Program-made: the position numbers and the translations under genes
Assembly: GCA_018136815.1 (NCBI GenBank)
Contig: CM030936.1
Coordinates: 3,542,674-3,606,673 of the forward strand
Direction: 5' to 3'
DNA from: Isochrysis galbana
Taxonomy: Eukaryota > Haptophyta > Isochrysidales > Isochrysidaceae
Length of the DNA stretch: 64,000 nt
Notes under the pieces: generated by a model
Seen by the model: the letters and a program-made list of their open reading frames with translations, nothing else
The model's database searches: none
What the model was told of the DNA's origin: nothing
In this document: positions 33,901-44,089 of the stretch, in pieces
Layout: each line of letters opens with the position of its first letter
Position numbering within the stretch: position 1 is the first letter of the stretch

Positions 33901-34000
33901 NNNNNNNNNNNNNNNNNNNNNNNNNNNNNNNNNNNNNNNNNNNNNNNNNNNNNNNNNNNNNNNNNNNNNNNNNNNNNNNNNNNNNNNNNNNNNNNNNNNN
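33901..34000. other. Scaffold gap of 100 N between two opposed elements
   Basis: Exactly 100 Ns. To the left is RNase H of element 1 (+). To the right is the protease region of element 2 (-). The lengths of the missing integrase, LTRs and any host sequence are unknown. Confidence 0.95.
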
Positions 34001-37000
34001 GTATGACGAAAGAGAAATCCCGACGGAGAAGACGATTCGAGCCTTGCCTCGCGTGATAAGAGGTAGGCCGTCCGGACCGTGAAGCGGTGTCACCACGGCT
34101 TGTGGCAGCCGCTCGACGCATGCGTCGTTGGGTAGGCTGGACAAGAGGGAAGTGGTCACGACCGACGGGCCAGCTCCGGTGTCAGCGAGTGTGCTGTTGA
34201 CCGTGAGGGCGGAGTCGGCTAAGATTACTCCTTCTTTGCCGGCAGCCTCGCCGGAGCGGCAGACCATTAGATCTCGAACATATAGACAATGCCTTGGGTA
34301 GGCAGATGGTAGGGTATCCACGACGCTCTCCGGCCGGTGCGCGGTCACGTGTGCAATGGTGTCGGACAGGGACGGGGTTGGTCGCCAGCGTCGTTGCTCG
34401 GGTGAATTCGTCGTCAAACTGGTCGTCGTCTCTTCGGGTACTCCGACTGCCGCTATCGTGGCAGAGGGCCTAGAGGGGTCGTCCTCGTTGGTAGCGGTAC
34501 AGGGTGATAGCTTGGGACTAGTGTAGCCCAGGCCTCTCTTGTCGGTGGGGTGCCTCGGGTGGTCGGACATCTTTTCCCAATCTTTCTCGAGACGGGCTTG
34601 GGCTTCTGTCTTGGGTCTTCGAACTAATGAGGCTAGCTCTTCGGCGCGGATGCCTTTGGCTTCCACGAACTCGATCGGCGCTCGGACGGCAGCGGCGAGG
34701 TCGGATTCCTCGTCGGCGTTTCGTCCGGCTAGAGCTTGCGCTCTTATTTCGTCAGCGGTTTCGAGCGTGACGTTGGACCATTTCTGGTCCCCGTTCACTC
34801 CGAATGATTGCCATTGTTGGCGCCGCTTCCGGAGAGTCGTCGGCGTCGTCGGACGCGGCGAGCTCGCGCGTGCCGGAGGCGGGGCGGTCCATGGAGAGAA
34901 TGGGTCGTGGAGTGTAGACTCGGAGGCGTGGAGTGGCGTGTCGTTGTCGTGGTTATCGTGGGTTTCTTTTTGGTCTTCGTGGTTGTCTGACTCGGGAGTA
35001 GCTGGACGGGAAACAACGGGGTCGGAAGAAACTTCACTCGTTTCCCTCCCCCTCTCATAACGATGAAGAGCCGACCACGGCTCGTAGGCGGTAGCCTCGG
35101 TCGAGCTAAGTGAAGGCCGGTCCAATAGGCTGCACCGCGCGCAAGCGAGTAGCTCTAACGCGGACAATTTCTTCGTCGACGTCTGGTCTCGCTGTTGGCT
35201 CAAATGTCGAAGAAGAACCGGCATCCAATGGATCGCCATCGCTCCAGCTACACCGACGTAGGTGCGGCTGCGAAGAGCGCCACGGTGCGGTGAAGGAGAG
35301 AGGTTAGCCATGGCCGACTCACGGCCATCCACGACGCAAGTTGGCTGGAGGGGCGGCAGCCCTTTGGTGAGGTACAACCCGGTGGCTTTCTGGTGTCCAG
35401 TGCCGTGCTCCCAGGGTTGGACGAATTGGGTCGGGGTCAACCCCCCGACTAAACGGCGAGCTTCCGCATGCATCCGAGGGTTCTCGACCGCTACAAACGG
35501 AGCAGTGGCGGAGGCCATTGACTTGAAGACGCGAGCGGCCGACTCAAGAGCGGCACGACGTCCGGGTTCTTGGGAGAGCCATTGACTGCTGACAGCGGAG
35601 AGGTACGTGCAGGGCGGGTGGGCGATGACTAGGTCCCAACCTAGGTTTTGGACATGAAGCGCGTCGCCTTGGAAGTGGGGCACGTAATCGATCTCGGAAG
35701 GATACAAATCGCACGTAGCTACATCAGCACGGCGAGTAGGAACATGGAGGAGACGACGCCGCTCGTCTCGCCAACGACGAGAACGCGTGGTGCGTGACAG
35801 CCAGACGTCAGCCCGTCTTGGACTCGTTGATTCATCTTCGTGAGCTCAGCGCAAAGCTCATCGAAGTGCTTGGGTAGCGCGGCGGCAGGCGAGGCTAGGG
35901 TGCCATTGCGAGGCCGGCGAAGCTCTTGGGCTGCCTCCGTGAGGTGCCGAGGTAATACCACCGCAGAGCCGCTCGCTCGTGCACGAAGAGAGGCGAGAGC
36001 GTGGAGAGCGGGTGACGGGGTATCATCACGGGTGCCGACATCGGAGTTGTTTTGAGAGGAATCGAAGGACTGGATCGCGGACGCATTGATCGCTGCCACG
36101 CGCATGATGGTGGTGGCAGTGGTATCGAGAGGCAGGCAGTGCTCGGAGGCGGCGACCGGTGGCCGCAGCGACGTAGGACGAATGGAAGAAGACTCGGATA
36201 TCGACGACGTAGAGACGGGCTCGGAGGACGGGATTGACGAAGAAACTCGGAGAAGTGGGGTGTCGGACGGCGGCGACGGACGCCGCGGCCGCGAGACCAC
36301 CGGTGAGAGACATGAAGGACATGGCTCAGGGACTCGGTTGGGCTGGCTCAATGGGCGTAGAAGCTCGGTTTGGGAGGCCGCCGTTCCTCGACGTGCAGAG
36401 GAGTTGTGGTCACTCTCCATGGTCACGTCGGAAGAGGAGACGTCGTTGCATTCTGTCGTCGGCGGGGTCGGCGCCGGCGAAAGAAGGGACGTGGCTGTCG
36501 TAGAAGCCGGCTGCGGGGAAGGCTGGGGCCAGGGTGGTGGCTCTGCGGCAGCGGCTGGCGTGGGTAGTGGCCGAAGAGGTTCTGCAATGCGAAGCATTCT
36601 TCGGAGGACTTGGCTCGGGCTAGCGGGTGGATGGACCGCTGAAATTACGGTGGATTCAGACTCGAATTCGGAAGACTCGGCGACTTGAGAGGGGCTAGGA
36701 GACGGCTGTTCAAGCTCCTCCAGGGCTCTCGGTTGATGGGGTGGCGTGGGAACGCCGGTGGTCGACCGCGGACTCCGCGGTGACGTTAATTTGTACTCGG
36801 ACTCGGACTCGTCGTTTCTGGCGTGCTGGACGCCAATAACAGGGCTAACTTTCGAAATGGGAACGGACGGGGCCGGCTCAAAGGTGAAGCCCCCTGGCGT
36901 CGCATGAGGACGAAGCTGAAGCTTGTGATGACAATAGGGGCACGGTGGCCAGCACCGGTTGGCTCGGTGCGGCCGAAATCTCGGACTCGGTGACGGGCTT

Positions 37001-38086
37001 GATTACGCGGGCTCGGGATGCACTGTCTTGTGCGATTGGACTCGGACTCGGAACGGAAACGGAAGGGATCGGCTCGGCGGCGTGCAGCCTGCTGGAGTGG
37101 CAGGCCGGCTGCGGCGAGACTCGGAACGGTGGCTCGGACAAGGACACAGTGGCTGTCGTCGAGGGCTTCGGCGTCAGCTTGTGTTTGGACTCGATACGCG
37201 GTGGCTCGTGAAACGGGGCTCGGTTGTGGTTGGAATTCTGGAAGTGACCGGAGATTCCAGATGACTCAGACTCGGGGCGCGGAGGACCGAAGGTGAACAC
37301 TCCCGCGGAAGGAGTGGTCGTCGGAGGCTCAGTGAGTGGCTGGAGCTCCGTTAATCCTGCGGTCGACCGCGTGGTAGGACTCGGTGACGTTGTAAACTCG
37401 GACTCGGACTCGGACTCGGACTCGGACTCGGATGGCTCAGAACGGGGTTTGCTCAAAACAGGCTTGGACTCGGACTCGAAAGAAAGTGGGGAAGAACCGG
37501 AGAACTGCGCCTCCATCGTCGTAGTAATGGAGACTGGTGATACCGGTGATGACTGGACTGGGCTCAGACTCGTAGATGGGCTCGCGGTGGCGTAAGACGA
37601 AGAGGGTAATTCTGAACGTGACTTGGACTCGGACTCGTACTCGGGAGACGTTTTGTGGCTCGGACATGCGAAATTTGATTTGAAGGATTGAAGGTTGGAT
37701 TGGGCCTGCGGCGGCTGGATTTTCGCAGACCGTGAGGTCTTGGACTGGGGATGCTTGAGGAGTGGCGGGGGGTAGCGGTTGAGCGGCTTGAGTTGATAGA
37801 GAGGCGGTGACGGTTGACTTGGTTTTGAGGACTCGTGCGTGATATCGAGAATCAGGATGGAATCATCGGCATTGGGAGAAATAGGAGCAATCGGCGAGGA
37901 GGCAGGAGAAAGAGGGGGATGGAGGTGGTAGGGCTTGTCTGGAACTTGGGGAATCTTGGGGTACCGGTTGGAGGCCGTAGAAGTACTCGGCCGTAGCGTA
38001 ATACGATCTTTTGGTGGGTGGCGTTCAGGCCCACTACCCTGGACTGGCAGCGGGGTAACAGCGCGGACGTGGGCCCCGCCGGCGAC
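34001..38086 (-). pseudogene. pol: Pol of element 2, frameshifted
   Basis: Read from 38086 leftward it starts in the gag frame, directly after the single TAG. The spacer is open to 36878 and contains a run of SESESESESE from a gactcg repeat (complement of 37395-37432). The frame is lost near 36900, where FTFEPAPS continues in another frame. The methyltransferase-like domain begins LVVGETSGVVSSMFLLA at about 35780. It shifts frame again by one base near 35725, then continues YPSEIDYVPHF, WDLVIAHPPCTYLSAV (Cys codon 35611-35609), VAVENPRMH and VQPWEHGTGHQKATGLYL. Retropepsin (LADTGAGPSVVTTSLL) ends at the gap. The two frame breaks make this copy inactive unless they are assembly errors. Confidence 0.8.
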
Positions 38087-40855
38087 CTACTGGGCCGGAC
38101 GGAGAACAACCATCGTGCGGAGGCGGCGGTGGACTTCTGGGTCGTTACCACACTCGCCACTGCCGCCTTCGCAGAGAAAACGAATGTATGGTTGGCAAAC
38201 GACGGGGTTATGAGCTCCGTCGCCCGTGCCATACTTCCACAAGTCTGCCTCGGGCGTACCAGATGGAGCCCGGGGACGAAAGGCGCAGTACGCGCAGCCG
38301 TTGGCGTCGGTCCACTCCTTGACGTCGCGGTCTAAGTCGTCGAGACGCGGCGCCGTCATGGTGGCATCCGAGGGACGGCAGCGCGTGAGCGCAGCGCGAA
38401 GGGCCGGGTGACCCGCGTAACGAGAGATTTGCCAGAAGCGGGCTCGCGCTCGAGACCAGCTACCTGGATCCCATTCCGAGAGGCCCGAATCGGCCGGAAG
38501 CCCAAGGCCGTTCGGAGGGGGATCACATTGGCGACGGGAAGACGTGCTTTTGCCGAGGGGACGGTCAAGAAGTGCGTCCGGTAACGGAGACGATGCGGAG
38601 TAATTCGTAGGCGGAGGCGGAGCCCGACGATTGTCAGCGCCAGTCGCCTTGCGGTTCGAGTTGTTGTTTTGCAATTTTAATGCCTCGGTCACCGCCGCTT
38701 GGACGGCGGCGACCATCGAAGCCGTAGTGTCTGCGGGGTTAGAGGCAGTCTTAGCAACCTTGGCGGTCTTGGTGGACTTGGAAGTAGTCGCCGGCGGCGT
38801 CACGGCGGCGACCGTGACCGACGTTTGTTGTTGGCCAGCACGGGACTGTTCGTACGGGCTCAAGTAGCGTTGGCAGAGGTTGACGCACGAAAGGGCCGAA
38901 CGAGGAAGCTCGTGGTTCTCGACGCGGAAGCGAGTCTTTGCAAGATACTCGCCGAACTTGGTCGCGTTATCCACGCCGCGAGCCGCGTCGACCTTGTCGT
39001 TCCGAATGATGGACTCGAATCGTTGATTGATATCGTGCGACATGTTTGGGTGGTCCCAGACCGTCGTGGCATCCACCTTCGCGTCACCCATCTTGCGGAC
39101 GTACGCGCGCACCAAATTCTTGGATAACTCTAAGAGATCGGAGCCGGCTTCACGGGCTACGAGGCGGTCCCACTCCATGGAGGCGGAGTCTTTGGCGAAG
39201 CCGGGCACGTTGGCCGCGAAGGTGGCGTCGCACTTGCGGAGAAGCACGTCGCAGGCCAGCGCGGGATTGAGAGAGAGAACCGGATCTTCGGCGAGATCGA
39301 GGAGGAAGGCGTAAATCCTTTGGTTGCCGGTGGTGCACAAGTTGGCGGCCGCTAGCAAGGATGTAAAGATTTCACGGTGGTCGCAGCCGAGCGAGAGGGC
39401 GCGCTCGAGTGGCTTGATGAAGGACAGACGAAAATCATTCCAGGAGGTGGCCGCTGTCTGGACGTTGTCCGAGGCCAGGCCCTTGGGGAACTTGATCTCG
39501 GAAAGCTCTTTGCCCATTCGGACTTGGTGATGGAGGGTGCGGTCGAGGAAGAAGCGGCTCCGAGCCCACTTGGTCACGTGCTCCTTCTCGAAAAACACAC
39601 GGTAGTGCCAAACATTGCCGGCCCGAGAGAGGCCGCCGTTGAGAATGGCGTGGATTAGCTCGAAATCGTCGGAGTTCTTGTAGAGAGAAGCTACCTCATA
39701 GGGGGACATGTTAAACAGTTGGTCCCATGAGGCTAGGATGACCTCTCGCTCAGAAACATCCCCGGCGAGGCTTGGATCGACGGGATGCCGCCGAGTCGCC
39801 GGATTTGGAAGCGAGCGGAGGCCCGCGACGGTGGGTGGAGGTTGGGGATCAGAAACAGGCTTGACAGACGGGACAGGAACGGGTGTATTGGGTACGGGAT
39901 CGGAAATCGGATTTGGCGGAACGGAGAACGGCGCGGCGGGCAAAGGTTGAGAAGGGAACTTGGCCGAGGCAGGGGGAGCACCGATGGAGTTGTCTCCTTC
40001 TTCCACAAGCGGTGGCGAAGTTTCGACTCGAGACGAAGTCGTAGTGCCCGCTTGGCCCTGTAGAATGTTGAGTATCGTGTTGAAGGTAGACCCCACCTCT
40101 CGCTGAAATTCTTCGTGGCGCTGGGCGGCTTGGAGGGTAGAGGACTCGAGGCGGTCGACAGCGCCGCGGAGAGCCTCGATCTGGACTTGTTGGTCCATGA
40201 TTTGGGCGGCGCCGACGGTGGCGGTCGGAGGTGGAACGACATTACGTTTGGGGTACGAATACGTCGACGGGGGTGGAACAAACTCTTCATATGGTGGGGG
40301 CTCGAAAGGAGGGAGGGACCGGACGGAACCCACATCATCTTCAGCACCAACCACAGAGGGATTGAGAGAGGAAGGAACACTTGGCAAAGGATCAGCGAAA
40401 GAAAGGAGAGGAAAGGCCACCGGTGGAGCAACGGACGAGGCTAGAGGACCCATTCCAGCTCCAGTTGACGGGGTGTGAGTAGAGGCCCGCGGAGGCGGCG
40501 GAACTTCGACCGTCGGCGCGGAGAGGCGAGAGGGGGGGAGAACTGGCTCGGAAAGGCTCTCCTTTGAAGAAGGGAGGGGTCCCACGAGGCTCTCTTCCCC
40601 AGGAGACTTCGACCCGAACAGTTCGGGAAGAGAAGAAGAAGAGACGGGCTCATGACGCGGGGACGATGAAGATTTCTCAAGGGAAGAACTCGACGTGACG
40701 ACCGGAGCCGAAGGCGCGAGCGAAGATTTTGTGCTTGTCAGAGCAAGGCTCATCTCACTCTTGGAGATGGCCTGCGAGGGCGCGCCGGCAGCTAGCGCGG
40801 AATGCGGTTCTTGCGGGGAGCTCATGGAGCTTTCCTCGGGGGTGACTACGGGCAT
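38087..40855 (-). CDS. gag: Gag polyprotein of element 2
   Basis: ATG at 40855 (starting MPVVTPEESSMSSPQ) gives 922 aa. The N-terminus is Ser/Pro-rich and unlike element 1. A coiled coil (QIMDQQVQIEALRGAVDRLE) is followed by the conserved capsid-like region (FFEKEHVTKWARSRF, IKFPKGLASDNVQTAATSWN, LGCDHREIFTSLLAAA). The C-terminal Cys/His module (CAYCAF, HNPVVC, CEGGSGECG) is also conserved. It ends with CAG-TAG at 38090-38087 and the frame continues open into pol. The frame is also open upstream to a GTG at 41056, but no ATG supports that start. Confidence 0.8.
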   Translation of the reverse strand: MPVVTPEESSMSSPQEPHSALAAGAPSQAISKSEMSLALTSTKSSLAPSAPVVTSSSSLEKSSSSPRHEPVSSSSLPELFGSKSPGEESLVGPLPSSKESLSEPVLPPSRLSAPTVEVPPPPRASTHTPSTGAGMGPLASSVAPPVAFPLLSFADPLPSVPSSLNPSVVGAEDDVGSVRSLPPFEPPPYEEFVPPPSTYSYPKRNVVPPPTATVGAAQIMDQQVQIEALRGAVDRLESSTLQAAQRHEEFQREVGSTFNTILNILQGQAGTTTSSRVETSPPLVEEGDNSIGAPPASAKFPSQPLPAAPFSVPPNPISDPVPNTPVPVPSVKPVSDPQPPPTVAGLRSLPNPATRRHPVDPSLAGDVSEREVILASWDQLFNMSPYEVASLYKNSDDFELIHAILNGGLSRAGNVWHYRVFFEKEHVTKWARSRFFLDRTLHHQVRMGKELSEIKFPKGLASDNVQTAATSWNDFRLSFIKPLERALSLGCDHREIFTSLLAAANLCTTGNQRIYAFLLDLAEDPVLSLNPALACDVLLRKCDATFAANVPGFAKDSASMEWDRLVAREAGSDLLELSKNLVRAYVRKMGDAKVDATTVWDHPNMSHDINQRFESIIRNDKVDAARGVDNATKFGEYLAKTRFRVENHELPRSALSCVNLCQRYLSPYEQSRAGQQQTSVTVAAVTPPATTSKSTKTAKVAKTASNPADTTASMVAAVQAAVTEALKLQNNNSNRKATGADNRRAPPPPTNYSASSPLPDALLDRPLGKSTSSRRQCDPPPNGLGLPADSGLSEWDPGSWSRARARFWQISRYAGHPALRAALTRCRPSDATMTAPRLDDLDRDVKEWTDANGCAYCAFRPRAPSGTPEADLWKYGTGDGAHNPVVCQPYIRFLCEGGSGECGNDPEVHRRLRTMVVLRPAQ

Positions 40856-42057
40856 GGTGATCGACGCACGACGCACGACGCACGGAGGGCGCGGAAGTGT
40901 GGAAGGAGGCTTGTGGGAGGTGGTGGCAGGCGACTGGGGGTGGCTCAGGCGCGTGCTTGGCTTGTATTGACTCGTTGACTCGGGGTATAGACTCGGGAAC
41001 TCGGGGGGACTCGCTTGGGAACACGGTGGGACTCGACGAAGTTGCCACAAAAACACTCACAAGAAACCCAAACCCCAACGACCTTGGGCTCAGAAAACTA
41101 ACGTAAACACTCCGGAATCATACGATAAACAAACCCCTCCCGCGCGACAAAGGCTGAGGTCGCGATCGCTCGTCATGCGCGAAGAAATACGGAAAGAGAG
41201 CGCAAAACTACGCAAACGAAGGGTTCAAACTATCGTTAAAGTGAAAACTCGTCCGCTGAAGCCAACGCGGAGGGTCGAGGAGAGGTCCAAACTCGCGCGG
41301 GGGGAAGAAGGCGATGTGCAGAGAGACCTTCTAGACAAGCGACGAGCAAGGGGCGACGAAACAAGACGCGAGACGCAGGGCGCGTGCCATTCGTTCTTCC
41401 CTTCTTTCACCGAAAACGCGGCGAAACTAACGTTAAACATCGGTACCCCCTCCGCGAGAATCGCGAAGAAGAACGGACGAGATGGAGGCAATCATCGAAG
41501 GAATCGCGAGAGGAATCGAAGCGAGGGGGGGGAAACAGCGCGCGCGGGGGGGGAACGAACGACGGCCGGAGGAAACGAACCGCGCGCGGAGGAGAAGAAC
41601 CTCGCGCGGGGGGGGAATAATATAACGGCCGGAGGCGACGGATGGCACGCCGAGAGGAAGAACCTGCCGCGGGGGGCGAGGGACCGAGGGCACGGCGGGG
41701 CAGCGTGGGAGGGCGCGAGGGTGATCTCGGAGCGAGATCGCGTCCTTTCCCTCGCGGAGCGCAGAGAGACCCCCACGGAACATCCTGGGACCGGAGAATG
41801 TTTTGGACGAAACTTCCCTCCGTCGGCCGAGGAGAGGAGGACGGAGAGAGAGAGAGAGAGAGTCTCGCAGAGCAACTGCGGAACGAGAAGTCGAAGTCAT
41901 GCCGGTTTATTACCTTAAACGAGCCAACAATTATAGTAACAGCAAAAACAAAATTCGAATCGCAAATTTCGAGACCAAAATCTGCAAACCTGGACTTGAG
42001 ACCATGGGGAATCCGAATCTGTGTGTCTTGTGCGTCAGTGGCAACACGGGGAACTGT
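40856..42057. other. Probable leader/LTR of element 2 and flank; no host gene
   Basis: The plus strand has Arg/Glu-rich open frames (41175-41918), but the sequence is low-complexity gcgcgggggg and gagaga. It lies upstream of a gag on the other strand, so I regard it as element 2 untranslated leader. No gene is called. Confidence 0.4.
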
Positions 42058-42480
42058 TCAATTGTAATTGTGAGCGCGTACCTTACACGAATATTCATGC
42101 CTACAGCCTTCAGATGGGCAGGAATACAACATGCTCAAGAGAGTGTGTCTAATATAAACCAATGTGAATGGTTTATCAATCTCGCAAATGGAGTGTAAGG
42201 TGTCTTCAATTTTCGTATTGTGCTTGAAATTGAATACATTGAATAAGAACTTACATTCTTCAGTGTACGTCAACAAACTTAGGTCGGCCAGGGAGCCCCC
42301 AACCGGCGGCGGCGGACTGATGCTGTCCAATGCTTCCGCTATAACCTGCATGGCAGTTTTAGAATTGGCATATGGAAAGAGAGGTGTGATGAATTTTTTA
42401 AAGTTCTCGTCCATCTTTTTTTTGATCCATTCCAATCGCTTCAGTACTATATCAGCAGGCGCCCTTCCATTTGTAGACAT
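42058..42480 (-). CDS. Uninterrupted paralogue of the split small gene
   Basis: A 140-aa frame with ATG at 42480 (starting MSTNGRAPADIVLKRLEW). It contains ENFKKFITPLFPYANSKTAM, the EALDSISPPPPVG motif, FNVFNFKHNTKIEDTLHSIC and a Cys/His-bearing end (CPSEGCRHEYSC). The first 110 residues match the gene split at 3778-7222. The C-terminal 25 differ, with the homology ending near 42131. No recognised domain. The paralogue shows exactly where the TRIM array entered its relative. Either copy could be the decayed one. Confidence 0.55.
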   Translation of the reverse strand: MSTNGRAPADIVLKRLEWIKKKMDENFKKFITPLFPYANSKTAMQVIAEALDSISPPPPVGGSLADLSLLTYTEECKFLFNVFNFKHNTKIEDTLHSICEIDKPFTLVYIRHTLLSMLYSCPSEGCRHEYSCKVRAHNYN

Positions 42481-43388
42481 GGTTGAGCACTGTGAGGTGG
42501 GTGTCTGCCTTTACTCAAATACTAGAAGATTTTTTGGTACCGGGAGCGTATTTGGAAACGAGGGGTACCAAACGAAGGCATACGACCTCGGGCGGGAATC
42601 ACATTCCAGGAGCACTCCGGAGTCGAGGGGGCGGAGGGAGAGGTGGGGTCGACAAAGAGGGAGAGCAGGGGCGCAGGGACAGGGCGCAGGGGCAGGAGGG
42701 GTACCTGTGACGCGGCCGAGACTGGGGCCGCCCCCGCGCCTTCACCCTCCCTCGCCCTCCCACCCCTAGGACTGGGACTCCCTCGTGGTGGCCCCGCATC
42801 GCGTATTTGGAAACGAGGGGTACCAAATGAAGGCAAACGACCTCCTGGCAGAACCCCAGCGCTGCTGCTCGCGCAAGTTTGCGACAATGCATGATCTCAG
42901 GGCACACGCTGCGGCCGAGGCCGAGCACGCGCATCATGCAGTGATGCGCGCGATCGACAGTCTTCAGAGCGCGCAAGCAAGGGTCGGCTGGGCTGCGACT
43001 GTCTCATCAAGCGCCTGCATGTGGCCGACGCTCAATGCGCCACCAATGCCAACCACTGACCAATTGCAATGGCTGTGCGTCTCCCTCAACCTCAAGGGCC
43101 GGGTGCCAAGGCGCTGGACCCGCACTGCATTCGCACGTCGTCAAGAGTCTCGTCGGGTGGCCGTGTGCCGGCTGCAGACTCGACTTGCCGCGGTTCATAG
43201 ATAGGTGTTTGCATATAGATAGGGACACATTTGGGGGGGGGGGGTTAAATTGTATAAGGTGTAGAAAAAGGCAATGCAGGGGGCTAAAAAAAGGGGAACC
43301 TCAAGTTGCATCCTCTTAACAAGCATCCTTACAGCAACCCACAACACACACTCGCTCCCTCGCTCACTCGCGCTCAGTCAGTCGCTCA
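42481..43388. repeat. Duplicated upstream flank and direct repeats
   Basis: The block gtatttggaaacgaggggta and about 25 following bases occur at 42548 and 42803 here and at 7290. They flank a GC-rich 200-bp stretch. A plus-strand frame at 42785-43204 has no family resemblance and is not called. A G homopolymer lies at 43231-43241. Confidence 0.5.
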
Positions 43389-43717
43389 TGTCCGCCCCGT
43401 CGTCTCGCTCGCCCTCGCCCATGCCCGCCATTCATCCTCCCGCCTTGGAGGATATGCCCGCTTCACCCGCCATTCCCAACTCCACCGTACCTTCCGCCGC
43501 CTCCCTTCCATCCCTTGTGGTTCCTTCCGTTCCTCCTGTAACCTCAAGTCCGTCAACTGGGGGCGGAGCTAAGCCGCCGCAGCTCGGGCGGAACCGGGCG
43601 GCAGTATGGGGACCCGGCGTGGACCTCTCCCGAGTGCTCGGACGCGAGCTGAGTGAAGGCAGGGGCAGACATGGGGCGGGAGCGGGAGCAATAGAACAGG
43701 CAAAGTTCGCGCCATGA
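43389..43717 (+). mobile_element. Possible gag N-terminal fragment
   Basis: ATG at 43389 opens a Ser/Pro/Ala-rich frame (starting MSAPSSRSPSPMPAIHPP). It sits after a ctcgctcactcgcgctc leader, as in the relic at 18792. The resemblance is compositional and positional, with no conserved domain, so this is a weak call. Confidence 0.3.
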
Positions 43718-44089
43718 CTCTCGCCCCCGCGCAAGTAACCCCATCTTTCGACAACACCTCCGTAAGAAAATTTGCCAGATTTCGGGGCATGTAGAGGCAC
43801 TTTACGTCCACAATATGTGCCGCCTTATTCGCCTTAGCTTACCCGCTAGCTAATCGGCCGAAGGCGGATCTTTTGTACGCACAGTCCTCCGGGGGACAGA
43901 GAATTGCTTTAGTCTAAGTACAAGCGCACGAGTAGTAGTAGTTGCTGTGCGAGTGTCTTTATGTTCGTTGATAGGTCGTTGAGTGTCAATGTCCATCTTG
44001 GTCTGTGTCTAGTGACAGCGTAGCGTCGTGGCAAGCACGACGGCTGCGGCGGCGTAATCGCTATTTGTACCGGTAGCGCGTCGGAGCGG

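Larger units (their letters stand above)
34001..41100 (-). mobile_element. Ty3/gypsy-type retrotransposon, element 2, decayed
   Basis: On the minus strand it has the same domain order as element 1: gag, TAG, spacer, methyltransferase-like domain, retropepsin. It is cut by the gap before the RT. Protein identity to element 1 is high in gag capsid and methyltransferase but the N-terminal gag and spacers are very different, so this is a separate subfamily. Its LTR/leader probably extends right of 41100, but I could not place an edge. Confidence 0.85.

Noticed and set aside
41175-41918. 247-aa Arg/Glu-rich frame
   Set aside because: Lies in the low-complexity leader opposite the element 2 gag; composition explains the open frame.
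42785-43204. 139-aa plus-strand frame
   Set aside because: Starts within a duplicated upstream flank, has no family resemblance or codon signal beyond an open frame.
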